A DNA stretch of 64,000 nt from Elephas maximus indicus (taxonomy: Eukaryota; Chordata; Mammalia; Proboscidea; Elephantidae): NCBI RefSeq assembly GCF_024166365.1, contig NC_064822.1, positions 108,620,823-108,684,822 on the forward strand, in the 5' to 3' direction. The translations under genes and the position numbers were made by a program. The notes below the pieces were generated by a model that saw only the letters and a program-made list of their open reading frames with translations, did not search any database and had not been told where the DNA came from. Within the stretch, counting starts at the first letter, position 1. Each line of letters begins with the position of its first letter. Positions 1-10,700 of this stretch are shown piece after piece.

Positions 1-76
1 CCAACTCAGGGGTCCCATTTTACCTCTTCTGCTGGAAGCTTCAGGCCTCATCTGATCTGTGTGCTTCTCTCCCCAG

Positions 77-199
77 TGCCGCTCCTCCCAGGGCCAGCGC
101 AGAGGTCCCTGCTGGTGTGTGGATCGGATGGGCCAACCCCTGCCGGGGCCAAAGGACAGCAACGGAAGCACCCCCTGTCCCAACGGGAGCAGCGGCTGA
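77..199 (+). CDS. IGFBP6: IGFBP6 terminal coding exon (partial gene)
   Basis: This is the last coding exon of insulin-like growth factor-binding protein 6, a secreted protein that binds IGF-II preferentially and limits its signalling. The exon begins after a pyrimidine-rich tract ending in CCCCAG (71-76) and encodes 40 residues before TGA at 197-199. It opens with CRSSQGQRRGPCWCVDRMG and ends in PNGSSG. The CWCV core is the signature of the thyroglobulin type-1 domain that forms the IGFBP C-terminus. The reading matches my memory of the human IGFBP6 C-terminus closely, with replacements only in the variable tail. Its position directly upstream of SOAT2 on the same strand agrees with human gene order. 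The earlier exons lie before base 1. Confidence 0.95.
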   Translation, partial: CRSSQGQRRGPCWCVDRMGQPLPGPKDSNGSTPCPNGSSG

Positions 200-388
200 G
201 GCAGGGTGGAGGGCTGCAGGGCCATGGGCAGAATCATGGAGGTGTCATCTTGGGTTATTTATTGAGTGATGAGTAACTCAGGGGCCCTGAGCCCCACATC
301 CCACCTTAGGCCCTGTCCCATTGTCCCTGTCACCCCGGGACCTCACACAGTCACTGGTGGAAAGATTGTTGGTATTGGCTTGGGTGTT

Positions 389-394
389 AATAAA
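389..394 (+). promoter_or_regulatory. IGFBP6: IGFBP6 polyadenylation signal
   Basis: A canonical AATAAA lies 190 bases after the IGFBP6 stop codon and is followed by GT-rich sequence, as expected around a cleavage site near base 410. The 3'UTR is therefore short, about 200 bases. Confidence 0.85.
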
Positions 395-410
395 GCTGTG
401 TTGGGAGTCT

Positions 411-779
411 CTGGCCTATGTCTCTGTGTTCACCTCTCATATTTCTGGAGTCTCTGGCCTTCTCTTTAACCCCATTCCAACTGCTTCCACCCACAGCATC
501 TCTCCTTTCCTGTGGACCACCTTCATTCCTTACTGCTGAGCTTGAACCCAGGAGACAGCCATTGGTAGAGGCTTCAAGCCATCAAACCTCACTTATCCAC
601 TAGGGAGTGGGGGGCAGTAGGTGGAGGGAGGGGAGACCCTGAGGTCGTGGCCTCGAGCTTAATGTTGTGACCTGGTCTCTAACACTGATCTTTGAACACA
701 GAGGGAGGGGAAGGATTAATAGTTAATCTCCAGCACAAACCCAGCAAAGAGGAACTCTGAAATCCCTTACCCTTCTGCT
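411..779. other. IGFBP6-SOAT2 spacer, first part
   Basis: No exon or repeat that I can name is seen. At about 714-729 there are two adjacent TTAAT cores (GGATTAATAGTTAATC) that look homeodomain-like, but the half-site geometry does not fit a proper HNF1 dimer site. The spacer between the IGFBP6 poly(A) signal and the SOAT2 start codon is only about 1.3 kb, so SOAT2 control elements may lie within it. Confidence 0.4.
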
Positions 780-1010
780 ATTTCCTACTAAAAAGGGAGA
801 AATTATTTATTGAACTCCTCCCTTGGACCAGGCCCTGGACCATGTGCTTTTACCTGTGCTCACAGTAACCTTTTGAGGTAGGAATTCTTGCACCCATTTT
901 TCAGAGGAGTAAACTGTGGCTCAGAAAGTTTGGACTGCTTCCCAAAATGACACAGCCAGTAAATGGTAGAGGGAGGATTTGAATTTGAATCTGGTTTTTC
1001 CATACACGAC
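780..1010 (-). repeat. MIR SINE
   Basis: This is an ancient tRNA-derived MIR element read on the minus strand. On the plus strand it shows the usual order: a stretch like 'ttttgaggtaggaattcttgcaccc', then 'cagaggagtaaactgtggctcagaa', then 'cacagccagtaaatgg' and the B-box-side 'ggatttgaat'. MIRs are shared by all placental mammals. Confidence 0.8.
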
Positions 1011-1555
1011 AATACTTAGCATTCCCAAGGTGCTGAATAAGCGTTTGTTTTGTCTCCTTTCTGCCTACATGCTAACCCAAGCAGGTGTAGGAAAGAACTA
1101 ACATTCAGAGGCCCTGACACCCAATAATTCCTGGAGGGGCCGGAGCACCACAGGTGTCCTGGGTGGCAACTCCATCAGAACACTAATCACATATATCTAA
1201 TGCCTGTGAGTTGGCAAGGTTCTTCCACACACTTTATCTCAAGGGCTAAGGGAGCCAAGTGCACTGATACCTGAAGATGGTCCTGACTCCTCCCCAACCT
1301 TCAGCCTGCATCCAGAAAGGCCGGAAGTGGAAGGAGAGCTGTGCTGTGTGATAAGCCTCAGAGAGGCAAAGTCCCCAGATGTGCACAGCCACCATTCCTG
1401 TGGGAGGGAGAGCTCACTTGGAGCTGGGCCTCTGGGAGGTGGTGCCGTGTCAGGGGGATGCATCGGTCCTTGTGACAGCCATCAGACAGGGCCTGTAGCT
1501 GAGTGCTGCCCTCCAGATCAGATAACCTGTTGTGTTTCTGGAGGCCCCCTCCTCC
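1011..1555. other. SOAT2 upstream flank without recognised features
   Basis: This GC-moderate single-copy-looking DNA has no exon I can support. It ends at the presumed SOAT2 proximal promoter. Confidence 0.35.
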
Positions 1556-1673
1556 TAAAAGGACTTTAGTCTTTGGAGCTGTCAGCTGAGTCGAGTGGGG
1601 CAGGTACTCAGCAGGCAGTGAAGAGAAGGAGGGAACAGGGGCAACAGCCGCCTGCTGCCCACTCAAGACTCAC
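1556..1673 (+). promoter_or_regulatory. SOAT2: SOAT2 proximal promoter / 5'UTR (tentative)
   Basis: This is the interval immediately before the SOAT2 ATG. At 1561-1576 the bases GGACTTTAGTCTTTGG read on the other strand as CCAAAGACTAAAGTCC, which resembles an HNF4-type AAAGTCC half site. Human SOAT2 is known to respond to the hepatic factors HNF1A and HNF4A, so such a site would fit. The transcription start cannot be placed from sequence alone, and the motif is imperfect. Confidence 0.25.
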
Positions 1674-1749
1674 ATGGAGCCAAGTTGGGCTCATCTGCGG
1701 AGGAGAGAAGGGCTGGGAGAACAGCAGGAGCACCAACCTTCTGGAGAAG
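1674..1749 (+). CDS. SOAT2: SOAT2 exon 1 coding part
   Basis: This exon encodes the start of the cytosolic N-terminus ([20 protein letters not shown]...), rich in Glu and Gln. The end at 1749 uses the first of two identical tandem donors; the second would end the exon at 1770 and add seven in-frame residues (GEPPSGE). The first gives the length closest to human. Confidence 0.85.
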
Positions 1750-4700
1750 GTGAGCCACCCTCTGGAGAAGGTGAGCCACCCTCTGGGGGTATAGAAAGCT
1801 CAGGTTGGCCTGGAGGTGAGGATGCATGGTTGAGAGGAGGCTCCCACTGCCTAACTTCAATCTTTCCTGCTGTCCTGGGAGTCCTGGGAAGGCAGACCCT
1901 GGCCTCTGCCCCAAATCGCCCAGTAGGGAGAGGGAGGCAGCAAGGGATATTCAGAGCTGTAGCCTTGCCTTATCTTTCTGACCCTTTAACCCCAGAGGGT
2001 ACATGGAACAGCTTCCTGTTCCCTAGATGCCCTATTTTCAGTAATGGTCCCCTCAACCCCTGCAAAAAGGACTTCCCCTTCTGATTGCCCCACCCATGAT
2101 ACTAGATATCAACTGGTTGGGTCTGGGGGCTGCTGAGCAAACAGATTGCATTTCCTGGACAGAAGATGCCTCTGGGTCTGCAGGACACCCCCAAACCCTA
2201 ACTTTTCTCCCTTGAGTGTGCACTTTGACCCTCCTCCTAGGAAGCACTGAGACGCATAGAGCCCCAGATTTGGTACAATGGACTCGGCATATGGAGGTGA
2301 GAGGCGTCACACGTCAGAGGTCAAGATGGACAGGTCCTGGAGGGGCGGGAGGCAGGGGTGAGGACCAGTTTGGGGATAAAGGAAATTTGTTCTTGAGTTC
2401 AAAGATCATACTAGAGTTAAAGGTTAAGATGGAGGGGTTTGAAACCCAGGTCTTAAGGCTGGGACCAAAAGTCAGCCAGTGAAGAGAGAATCTTCCTGTA
2501 AGTGGGATCAGAGGTCAGGAGAGAGAAGGCTGTGGGTCAATACTAGGAGAATAAGGGCTCAGAGATGCGAAGGTGGTTGGGTTGCAGGCCCAGGGAATGG
2601 AAGCATTGCTCCCATGTCATTCCTGGGTCCTCACTGCGGCCCTGGGGGCTAGAAGTAGAGAAATTTCTGGGAAACCTCCAGCAGGAACTTCAAATCCTAG
2701 CACTTAGCACTGTCCTTAGCCAAGCTCAGTAAATGTTTGGGGATCCAGAGGATGGCTGACTGAACGAGAGGTGGTGGGCCCTTCCCTGGCCTTGTCCCAT
2801 AGGCTATGAAGACTCAGTTGCTGCAGCAAGCTCAGGGACAGCTGATGGAGCTGCTGGATCGTGCTGTGTGGGAGGCCGTACAATCCTATCTGCCACAAGG
2901 CGGACCCCTGCCCACTACTCCCCCAGACTCCTTGAGCAAGTAAGGGTCTGAGGAATATGGGAGTTGGGGAATGGCTGGAGAGGCCCCTCCACCGTAAGGA
3001 TCACCAGCCATAAAGACCATCTTATGAGCCCTTTGTCAGCCTTGGCAGTGACCCTGACTTTGATCTTCCCTATTCCCCCCTTACGGCCCCATCCTCCTGA
3101 TCCTGACTTCTACCTTCTGAGCCTTTTTCTGTCAGTGGTCACTTGCTCTGCCCTGGCCCTGACCTTCTTCCTGGTCTTGCCCTCTGGCCTTGGCCCTGAC
3201 TTTCCTCTATTACTACCTTTGACTTCCAAGTATTGACCTTCCCCATGACCCTGCCCTCTGCCCACTGCCTTCGTCCTTTGGGTCTTGACCCAGAACAACC
3301 ATCTCAATTCAGGACCCGGGAGTCAACCCTTGGGAAACGGAAAGTTTTCATCATCCGCAAGTCCCTGCTTGAGTAAGTTAGGGGTGAGGACAGGGGATGA
3401 GAAGAAAAGGAAGGGCTTCAGCTGGGGTCCAGAATACCTCATTTCTCATCCCCAGGTGCTAGGTGGTTTGGGAGAGGACTTGGAGGTCTCTAAGGTTCAG
3501 TTTCCCCGTCTGCCCTGGGTGTGGCTATGGAAGAAACGCCACCAGGAAGAGAAGTGTCTGGGCTAGGAAGAACTTTGGACAGAAGCCCCAGCCACATCCT
3601 AGCCCTTGGCTGGAAGTTCCTAATTACTAGGCCCCATGCCCTCATGTGTACAGTACCTAAACTAGTCCAGACAACCTTGAGGACCCTGCCCACACTGATA
3701 TTTGGGCCCCTGTCCCTCCAGTGAGCTGATGGAGGTGCAGCATTTCCGCACCATCTACCACATGTTCATCGCCGGCCTGTGTGTCTTCATCATCAGCACC
3801 CTGGCCATCGACTTCATTGATGAGGGCAGGTAGGCTCCACTAGCGCCCGGAAGAAGCACACAGATCAGACCCTGTGGGTCACCAGTGCTCTACCTGCCAC
3901 TGGTCCATGAGGGCACAGGTCTCCCTTTGATTATTGGACACATGTCAGTATCACTCAACTTTCTAATAACATTCCCACCTAAAACCCACCTTGAGGTCCT
4001 TCCCTTTATACCTTGAATGGCCCTTGGTCTCTCCTCCCAAGGTCAGCCATTCTGAGGATACCCTGCCCCTCTCAAATTCTTCTCAATAGGGACCTTGCCC
4101 TGAGGCAGATATGTACACAGCGTGTGTGTCTCAGAGCTATGCCCCAATCACCACTGCTTACACAAATCAATTCTATTAATCCAAGTAATCTCCATTGAGC
4201 ACCTACTAAATGCCAGTCCGAGGGGCCAGAAAGATGAGCCAGGCTGACACCACCCCCGTCTATGAGGCATTCCCAGTCTTGTGGGGAAGACAGACATGCA
4301 GACAAGTGCCTTGGTGGGTAGGTTCCCCCATGAAGCAGCCCCTACTCAAGGGATGAGCCTCAGAGGGCCTATTCACGATATGAGAGCAGTTCATAGGCTG
4401 TATACCCCTGGGGGCTATATTTGCGTGTCTCCCACATGCTCCGTAGGATTTCCTAAGATGAAAACTTTACAGGAGCAGATTACCTGCAAAGCAGCTGGTG
4501 GGTTCGAACCACGGACCTTTCGGTTAGCAGCCAAGTACTTTAACCGTTTCGCCACCAGGGCTCCTTATAAACCTGAAAAACACATTGCCATGGAGTGGAT
4601 TCCAACTCATAGCAGCCCTACAGGGCACAGTAGAACTGCCCCACAGGGTTTCCAAGGGGCGTCTGGTGGATTCGAACTCCCGACCTTTTGGTTAACAGCC

Positions 4701-7700
4701 AAAGCTCTTAACCACTACACCACCAGGGCCCCAATTATATGAGTACTACAAGGAAAAAATCTCATAGCAAAAAGTCCAAGTACACATAAAGCGGCAGTCC
4801 TTATTGTTCACCCTCCTCAAGCCCAGACTGCTCCCCAGAGGTATGTATTTTAAGCAGTTTTGAGAGTTTCCGTCCAGACCATTTTCCATGCATTCACATT
4901 CATGTGTACATAAGAACCAAAGATATGTATTTTGTGAGGTTTTTACAAAAATAAGATAGTGTACCTCTTGTTTTGCAATTTGTTTTTACCCCCTAACGAA
5001 ATATCTTGGACATCTTCCCATGTCAACACACAGAACTCTACTTCCATTATTTTTAATGCCTGCAGAGTATGGAGGCACAGGATTTTGTATATCTGTTCTT
5101 TGTTGTTAACTGCCACGGAGTTAGCCCTGACTCATGGCAACCCTGACGGTTGTGCATCGGACAGTTTTATCCATCGGCTGATTTTCAGAAGCAGATAGTC
5201 AGGTCTTTCTACCCAGTTTGTTTTAATCTGGAAGCCCCTCTGAAGCCTGTGCAGCATCATAGCAATACACAGACTTCCACTGATGGATGAGTGGTGTCTG
5301 TGCATGAGGTACATTGGCCGGGAATGAGTCTAGGTCTCCCACATGGAAGCTGAGAATCCTACCACTGAACCATCCATCACTGCCCCCTTTGTTCACCTGT
5401 TTCCAGTTTTGCACCATTACACACCATATACTCTTAACCTAAGCAAACAAAAAACTGGACAACCTGAATGAACTCCATTAGCTATAGTCTACAACTACAG
5501 ATACTCCAAAGGCACAAAGGTAACAAAATCAAAATTAAAAGCTAAATAACTCATATCCTAACACCCGTGCTATACAGAGTACCGAACCCTTCTGCAACAT
5601 CACAAAATTCACAAAGGACTCTAAAGAATCAAACCCCCTTCTGTGACTAAATCTCCTGGGGCCACGTCAGAGGTTCTGGGTAACAGAGAAGCCATTCTTC
5701 AACACCTTCAGGGATGAGGAGCTCACAGCCTCCTCAAGATACCTCAGTTTATCGTTGAAGGGCTCTGACTAAAGCGCTTGCGACAAGGACGGACTACACT
5801 TTTGTCTGCTTTGTCTCACCTTCTCCCACTCCAAGGCTGCTGCTGGAGTTTGACCTACTCATCTTCACCTTCGGACAGCTGCCCTTGGCGCTGGTGACGT
5901 GGGTACCCATGTTCCTGTCCACCCTACTGGTGCCCTACCAGGCCCTGCAGCTATGGGCGAGGCCCCGAGATGGAGGCGACTGGACCCTGGGGGCGGGCCT
6001 GGGCTGCGTGCTGCTGGCTGCCCACATCGCGCTCCTCGGAGTGCTTCCCCTGCACGTGGCCGTGGAGCATGAGCTCCCACCTGCCTCGCGCAGTATTCTA
6101 GTCTTTGAACAGGTGAGGGGTGAGAGAAGACGAATGGGACGGGTCATTTCTACAGGGGGTGTGCCCCAAAGAGGGGGCGGAGTCCATTTGAAGGAGGGCA
6201 CTTGATGCAGTCTTGACAGAGGCGGAGCTAGTTACTAGGGGCGGAGCCCGTTGCGAGGGACTTGAAGGAACCTGCCAGCCCGCTGCAAGGAAATGCGAGC
6301 GAACTGGGTGGTGTGTACTTCCGACTGTCTTTACAGTCGGCTCATTCCAGCAGCGGCCTATGTTGGGCTGTAAGGCGATCCGACAAAAATATAAATCATG
6401 AGCTCTGGGCATACAGATCTTAAAATTTGCCTGCCTCTCTCCTGAAACGAGAGCACAGGGAGATTAAGTGATTTGCTCAAAGTTACACAGCAACTTGGCC
6501 TCCCTTCCACTCCATATCAGGTCCGGTTCCTGATGAAAAGCTACTCCTTCCTGAGAGAGGCTGTGCCTGGAACCCTTCATGCCAGAGGAGGTGAGGCCTT
6601 CATCTGGCCCCTCTGTGTCCTCAGTCCTCTTGGCTGGTTGAATAAAGCCAGTGGTTTCAGAATCCTCATAAAAGCTCTGCATTCCTAAGCTTGTCTTGCC
6701 CATTGGGCGCAGTTCTGGCCTCCATCTGGGCTCTGTAGGCCTCAGTCATTAGACATTCTCAGGGCCCACCCTGTGAATGTTGCCCAGGATTCTAGTGCTT
6801 CCCCTATTACCCTTGCCTGGAAAGACTCAGGGCATGAGAACCTTCTATTAGGGGGTCAAGATAGAAGGCGAAGGAGAATGCATGGTGGAATTTGTGGGGG
6901 CCAAATGAAACCCTAGCCACAGCAGGCCCTGCACCAGAACATGGGGCCCCTGGAATGGAGGCAAAAGAGGGGGTGTTAAAGAGCAGATTCAGCTCCTGCC
7001 CAGTTTTACTTCCCTCACCCCACACCCAGACCCTATATCCAGCCCTTCACCCATCTCCCTCTACACCTCTGTCCTAACCTGCTCTCCATTCACCAGTCCC
7101 ACTGCCCTTCCCCAACAGCCCTCTTACCCTCTCTCCCTACCCCCTTCACTGACCCACCCCTCTCACTCTCCCTCTCCAGGAGAGGTGATCCGAGCTCCCA
7201 GTTTCTCCAGCTATCTCTACTTCCTCTTCTGCCCCACACTCATCTACAGGGAGGCTTACCCCAGGTAAGACCCTCCACCCCTTCCCCAAATGCCCAGGCC
7301 CATCAGGGACCTTTTCCTTTTCTTTCTCTGCCCCCCTTCCTGAGGTCTTTAGTCTCCTCCAGGCACTATCTCACAAAACATCTCATATTAAGGATGGGAA
7401 ATAAGTGGCAAGTAGACTACCCTTCCTCCTTGCTCAGCCCATGGTGACACTGGGGTGACCAACTGTCTGGTTTACCCAAGACTGTCCCAGTTATAGCACT
7501 GAATATCCCACGTCCCTGGAAGCTCCTCATTCCAGAGCAAGCTGGATGGTTTGTCACTCTAGCTGACACCCAAGGTACAGATCCATTTGTTATCTCTGTT
7601 ATGGAAGGTCTAAAGTGTCCTAGACCCCCACCTTCCCAGGTAATCCTCCCAGGCCCAAGCAGTTGAGGGAGCTGCTGAGAGATGACCCCAGAACCCACGT

Positions 7701-10700
7701 CCAGGCCTGAGTAGCGGACAAGATAAAAGGATGAGAAACATATTATCCCCATTTCTGCTGCAGGACACCCCACGTCAGGTGGAATTATGTGGCCAAGAAC
7801 TTTGCCCAGGTCAGAAGATGGGGTAGAAGAGTGGACCACCTTGTGACTCATGGTGGCTGAGGGGGCATTTGTGGGAGTGAGGTGGGAAGACCTGGGAAGC
7901 GGGAGGGAGGGTAGTGCTAAGGGAAAAGGAGGCAGATGCTGGGCCATAGGCCTAATTATAGGGTGAGGGTTAGCTGCCTGTGCCCCCTCACAAAGTTGTG
8001 TGTTCCTCCACTCCCTCTCCAGGCCCTGGGCTGCATACTCTACGCCTGCTTTATCCTTTGCCGTCTCTGTGTTCCTGTGTTTGCCAACATGAGCCAGGAG
8101 CCCTTCAGCACCCGTGCCCTGGTGCTCTCTGTCCTGCATGCCACATTGCCAGGTAAGCCCACTAAAGACAGGACTGGAGAAGGCTCATCAAGGAACTTCT
8201 CACTCCTCTCACTCTTCCCCTTCGGTCAGTTTCAACACCATCTCCCTCAGCTATCAACCCTCATTGCCTGCCATGGTCTCAGTTCAGATTACCACCTCCT
8301 CCCTCTTTCCACATCAGCCCCCTCACCTGTCTCCTTGTCATCGCCATCTTTCCTCTCCCATCTTTCTTGACCCCACTGCCTGGGTGAATTTTCCAACTCC
8401 TAATTAATCATTCCTTATCTTTTTTTTTTTTTTTTTTTATCTGCTTCAAAAACCCCAGTGACTCTCCATTGCTGGCACATACAGATAAGATTTGAATCCT
8501 TGGTCTGGCACTCAAAGTTCCTTTCATGCAAGCCCAGCCTATCTTCTCAGCCTAGTATACTCATCTCACCATAAGCTTACCCGTTCTCAGAAAGACATGC
8601 GCTTCCTTGTCTCCAGGCATTTGCCCATACTGGTCCCTCAGCTTGGAATTCCCTTTCCCTATTTTCCAGCCATGGAATCTAGTTCCCTCCTGGAGGCTCA
8701 TGGCCGAGATGCCCCCTCCTCTAGGAAGCCTTGCTTTAGTCCTCAACCATCATGACCCATTCCTTGTTCTGCAATCCTAAATGCATCAGCGGCTACCATG
8801 TTTAGCTCTATTACATTTGAGCTTGTTGTGTGATTGGGCATTTTTCTCTCCCTCCCCACCACCACTGCCTGACCTCCCAATGTCCAGGAGCTTTGAGATT
8901 CATCTGTGTAACTGCAGTATCTGCCAAATAAATGTTAACAAGCAAGTGGAAGAATTAATGAATGCATGAGTTAGTGGTTGATATGAAATTGGGCTCTGGT
9001 TGCTGGGTGGGGGCTCCTCAGAGCCCAGACCAGAACTGCTTGGGCAGCCCAGTGAGCCAATCTGACCTGAAGCCCCTTGCCCCACCTGCCAGGCATCCTC
9101 ATGCTGCTGCTCATCTTCTTCGCCTTCCTCCACAGCTGGCTCAACGCCTTCGCGGAGATGCTGCGATTTGGAGATAGGATGTTCTACCGGGTAGGGCCTG
9201 GGCCTAGGCCTGGGCCAGATGGGAGCTGGAGGCAGGGAGGCCTGGGCAGGGATTTGGGGAGGATGGCGGCTATGTTGTGTGTCACTTCAGTTGTCAGTCA
9301 ATTTCCCACAATGAGAAATGCGCTTGTCTGGGTGTGGTAATACTACCTCACATCTCTTGGCCAGCCAGAGTCAACTGCTTTTGTGTGAATGGTACTAGGA
9401 GTCGTCTTCTCCTGAGAGGTGGACTAGGAGGGAGTGCAGGGACCCCAGATCCTGAGGAGGGAGCTGGGAGGGTGCCTGCTCTCTGTTCTGCCCAGAGTGG
9501 GCCCTTCTTGGAGAACACTATGACAGGGTGCAGGCAGAGGGAGCAAGGGCAAGAAGGTATGCCTGGGAAGAAACACGCCTCGATGCCCATCTCCCACCCC
9601 CACCCCGCCCCACTCCTTCCCCAGGACTGGTGGAACTCGACGTCCTTCTCCAACTACTACCGCACTTGGAACGTGGTGGTCCACGACTGGTTGTACAGCT
9701 ACGTATATCAGGACGGGCTGTGGGTACGAGCTCCACACACCGCCTCAGCTCCCAGTTAATGGAGCCTCTCAGGGACACCCTTCCACCCGTCTGCACCTCC
9801 TACCTTTTCCAGACGAAAGGCCCCATTGACCTCCACCTGCCCCTGTTCTACCCAACCCAATAGACAGAAAGTCCTTATTATCTTTTTTCCTTCCTTGTCC
9901 TTAATTCTATTCCTTCCTCAGGGCATTTCTCCCCTCCTTAATCTTCTAGGGAACATGCATATAGTAATTTTCAGTAACCAAGGGTTTTCACATACATTAA
10001 TCTGCACAGTAACCCTGAGAAGTAAGTATATTATAATAATCCCCATTTGAAAATTGCAAATAAGGCCCAAAGGGTTGATAAAATGCTCTTAAATAAGACT
10101 AACTCCAGCCCTTCTCATTCCAGATCCCATATTCTTTCCATTGCGCACATTGCTTCCTGGCTTCCTTAAGGAAGGGGCTCTTTGAAGAGGGGTGTCAAGA
10201 AGACTCACTTCCCCCTTCTCTCACCCCTGCCAGCTCTTTGGTGGCCAGGCACGAGGGGCAGCCATGTTCAGCGTGTTCCTGGTCTCTGCAGTAGTTCATG
10301 AGTATATCTTCTGCTTCGTCCTCGGATTCTTCTACCCTGTCATGCTGATGCTCTTCCTTGTCTTTGGAGGTGAGCTTGGCCTCTGAGTGGCACTAACGAG
10401 AGAGCCATCTGGAGGAGGAGGCCTGAGCCCTGTTTCTAGAGATTCCAGACTGATAGGGAAGGCCACATACCCAGGACAGGAGGGGAGGCTGCTGAGTATG
10501 AGAGCTGGAGCATGGAAGGACTTGGGAATGAGGTGGGGGGCAGCATTGAGAGGCAGCAAGGGGCATCCTGGGGGACGTGGGAGAAGGTTTTCTGTTTGGA
10601 GTGGAGTATGTAGCTATATCCTCTATGTGGAACACTCATATAGGGAGACAAAGGGGAGAAAATCTGGAGGTACAGTATGAGATATAGAGGTGTAAACTGA

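Noticed and set aside
714-729. HNF1 site upstream of SOAT2
   Set aside because: The two TTAAT cores do not have the inverted GTTAAT-N-ATTAAC spacing of an HNF1 dimer site.
1674-2084. 136-residue forward frame starting at the SOAT2 ATG
   Set aside because: Only the first 25 codons are exon 1. The rest reads through the donor into intron 1, and exon 2 joins in the expected frame at 2241.
4420-4732. tRNA genes suggested by B-box-like 'ggttcgaacc' and 'ggattcgaac'
   Set aside because: They are internal promoter relics of AfroSINEs; no cloverleaf with intact acceptor stem is formed.
4281-4742. 153-residue frame in SOAT2 intron 5
   Set aside because: It is mostly translated AfroSINE sequence (repeated GGFE...TFRLAAK-like text), which occurs at many sites in the window.
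7417-8139. 240-residue open frame on the minus strand across SOAT2 introns 8-9 and exons 9-10
   Set aside because: It is antisense to real SOAT2 exons, has no domain, no splice logic and no homology I recognise. Its length is explained by the lack of stops opposite coding and GC-rich sequence.
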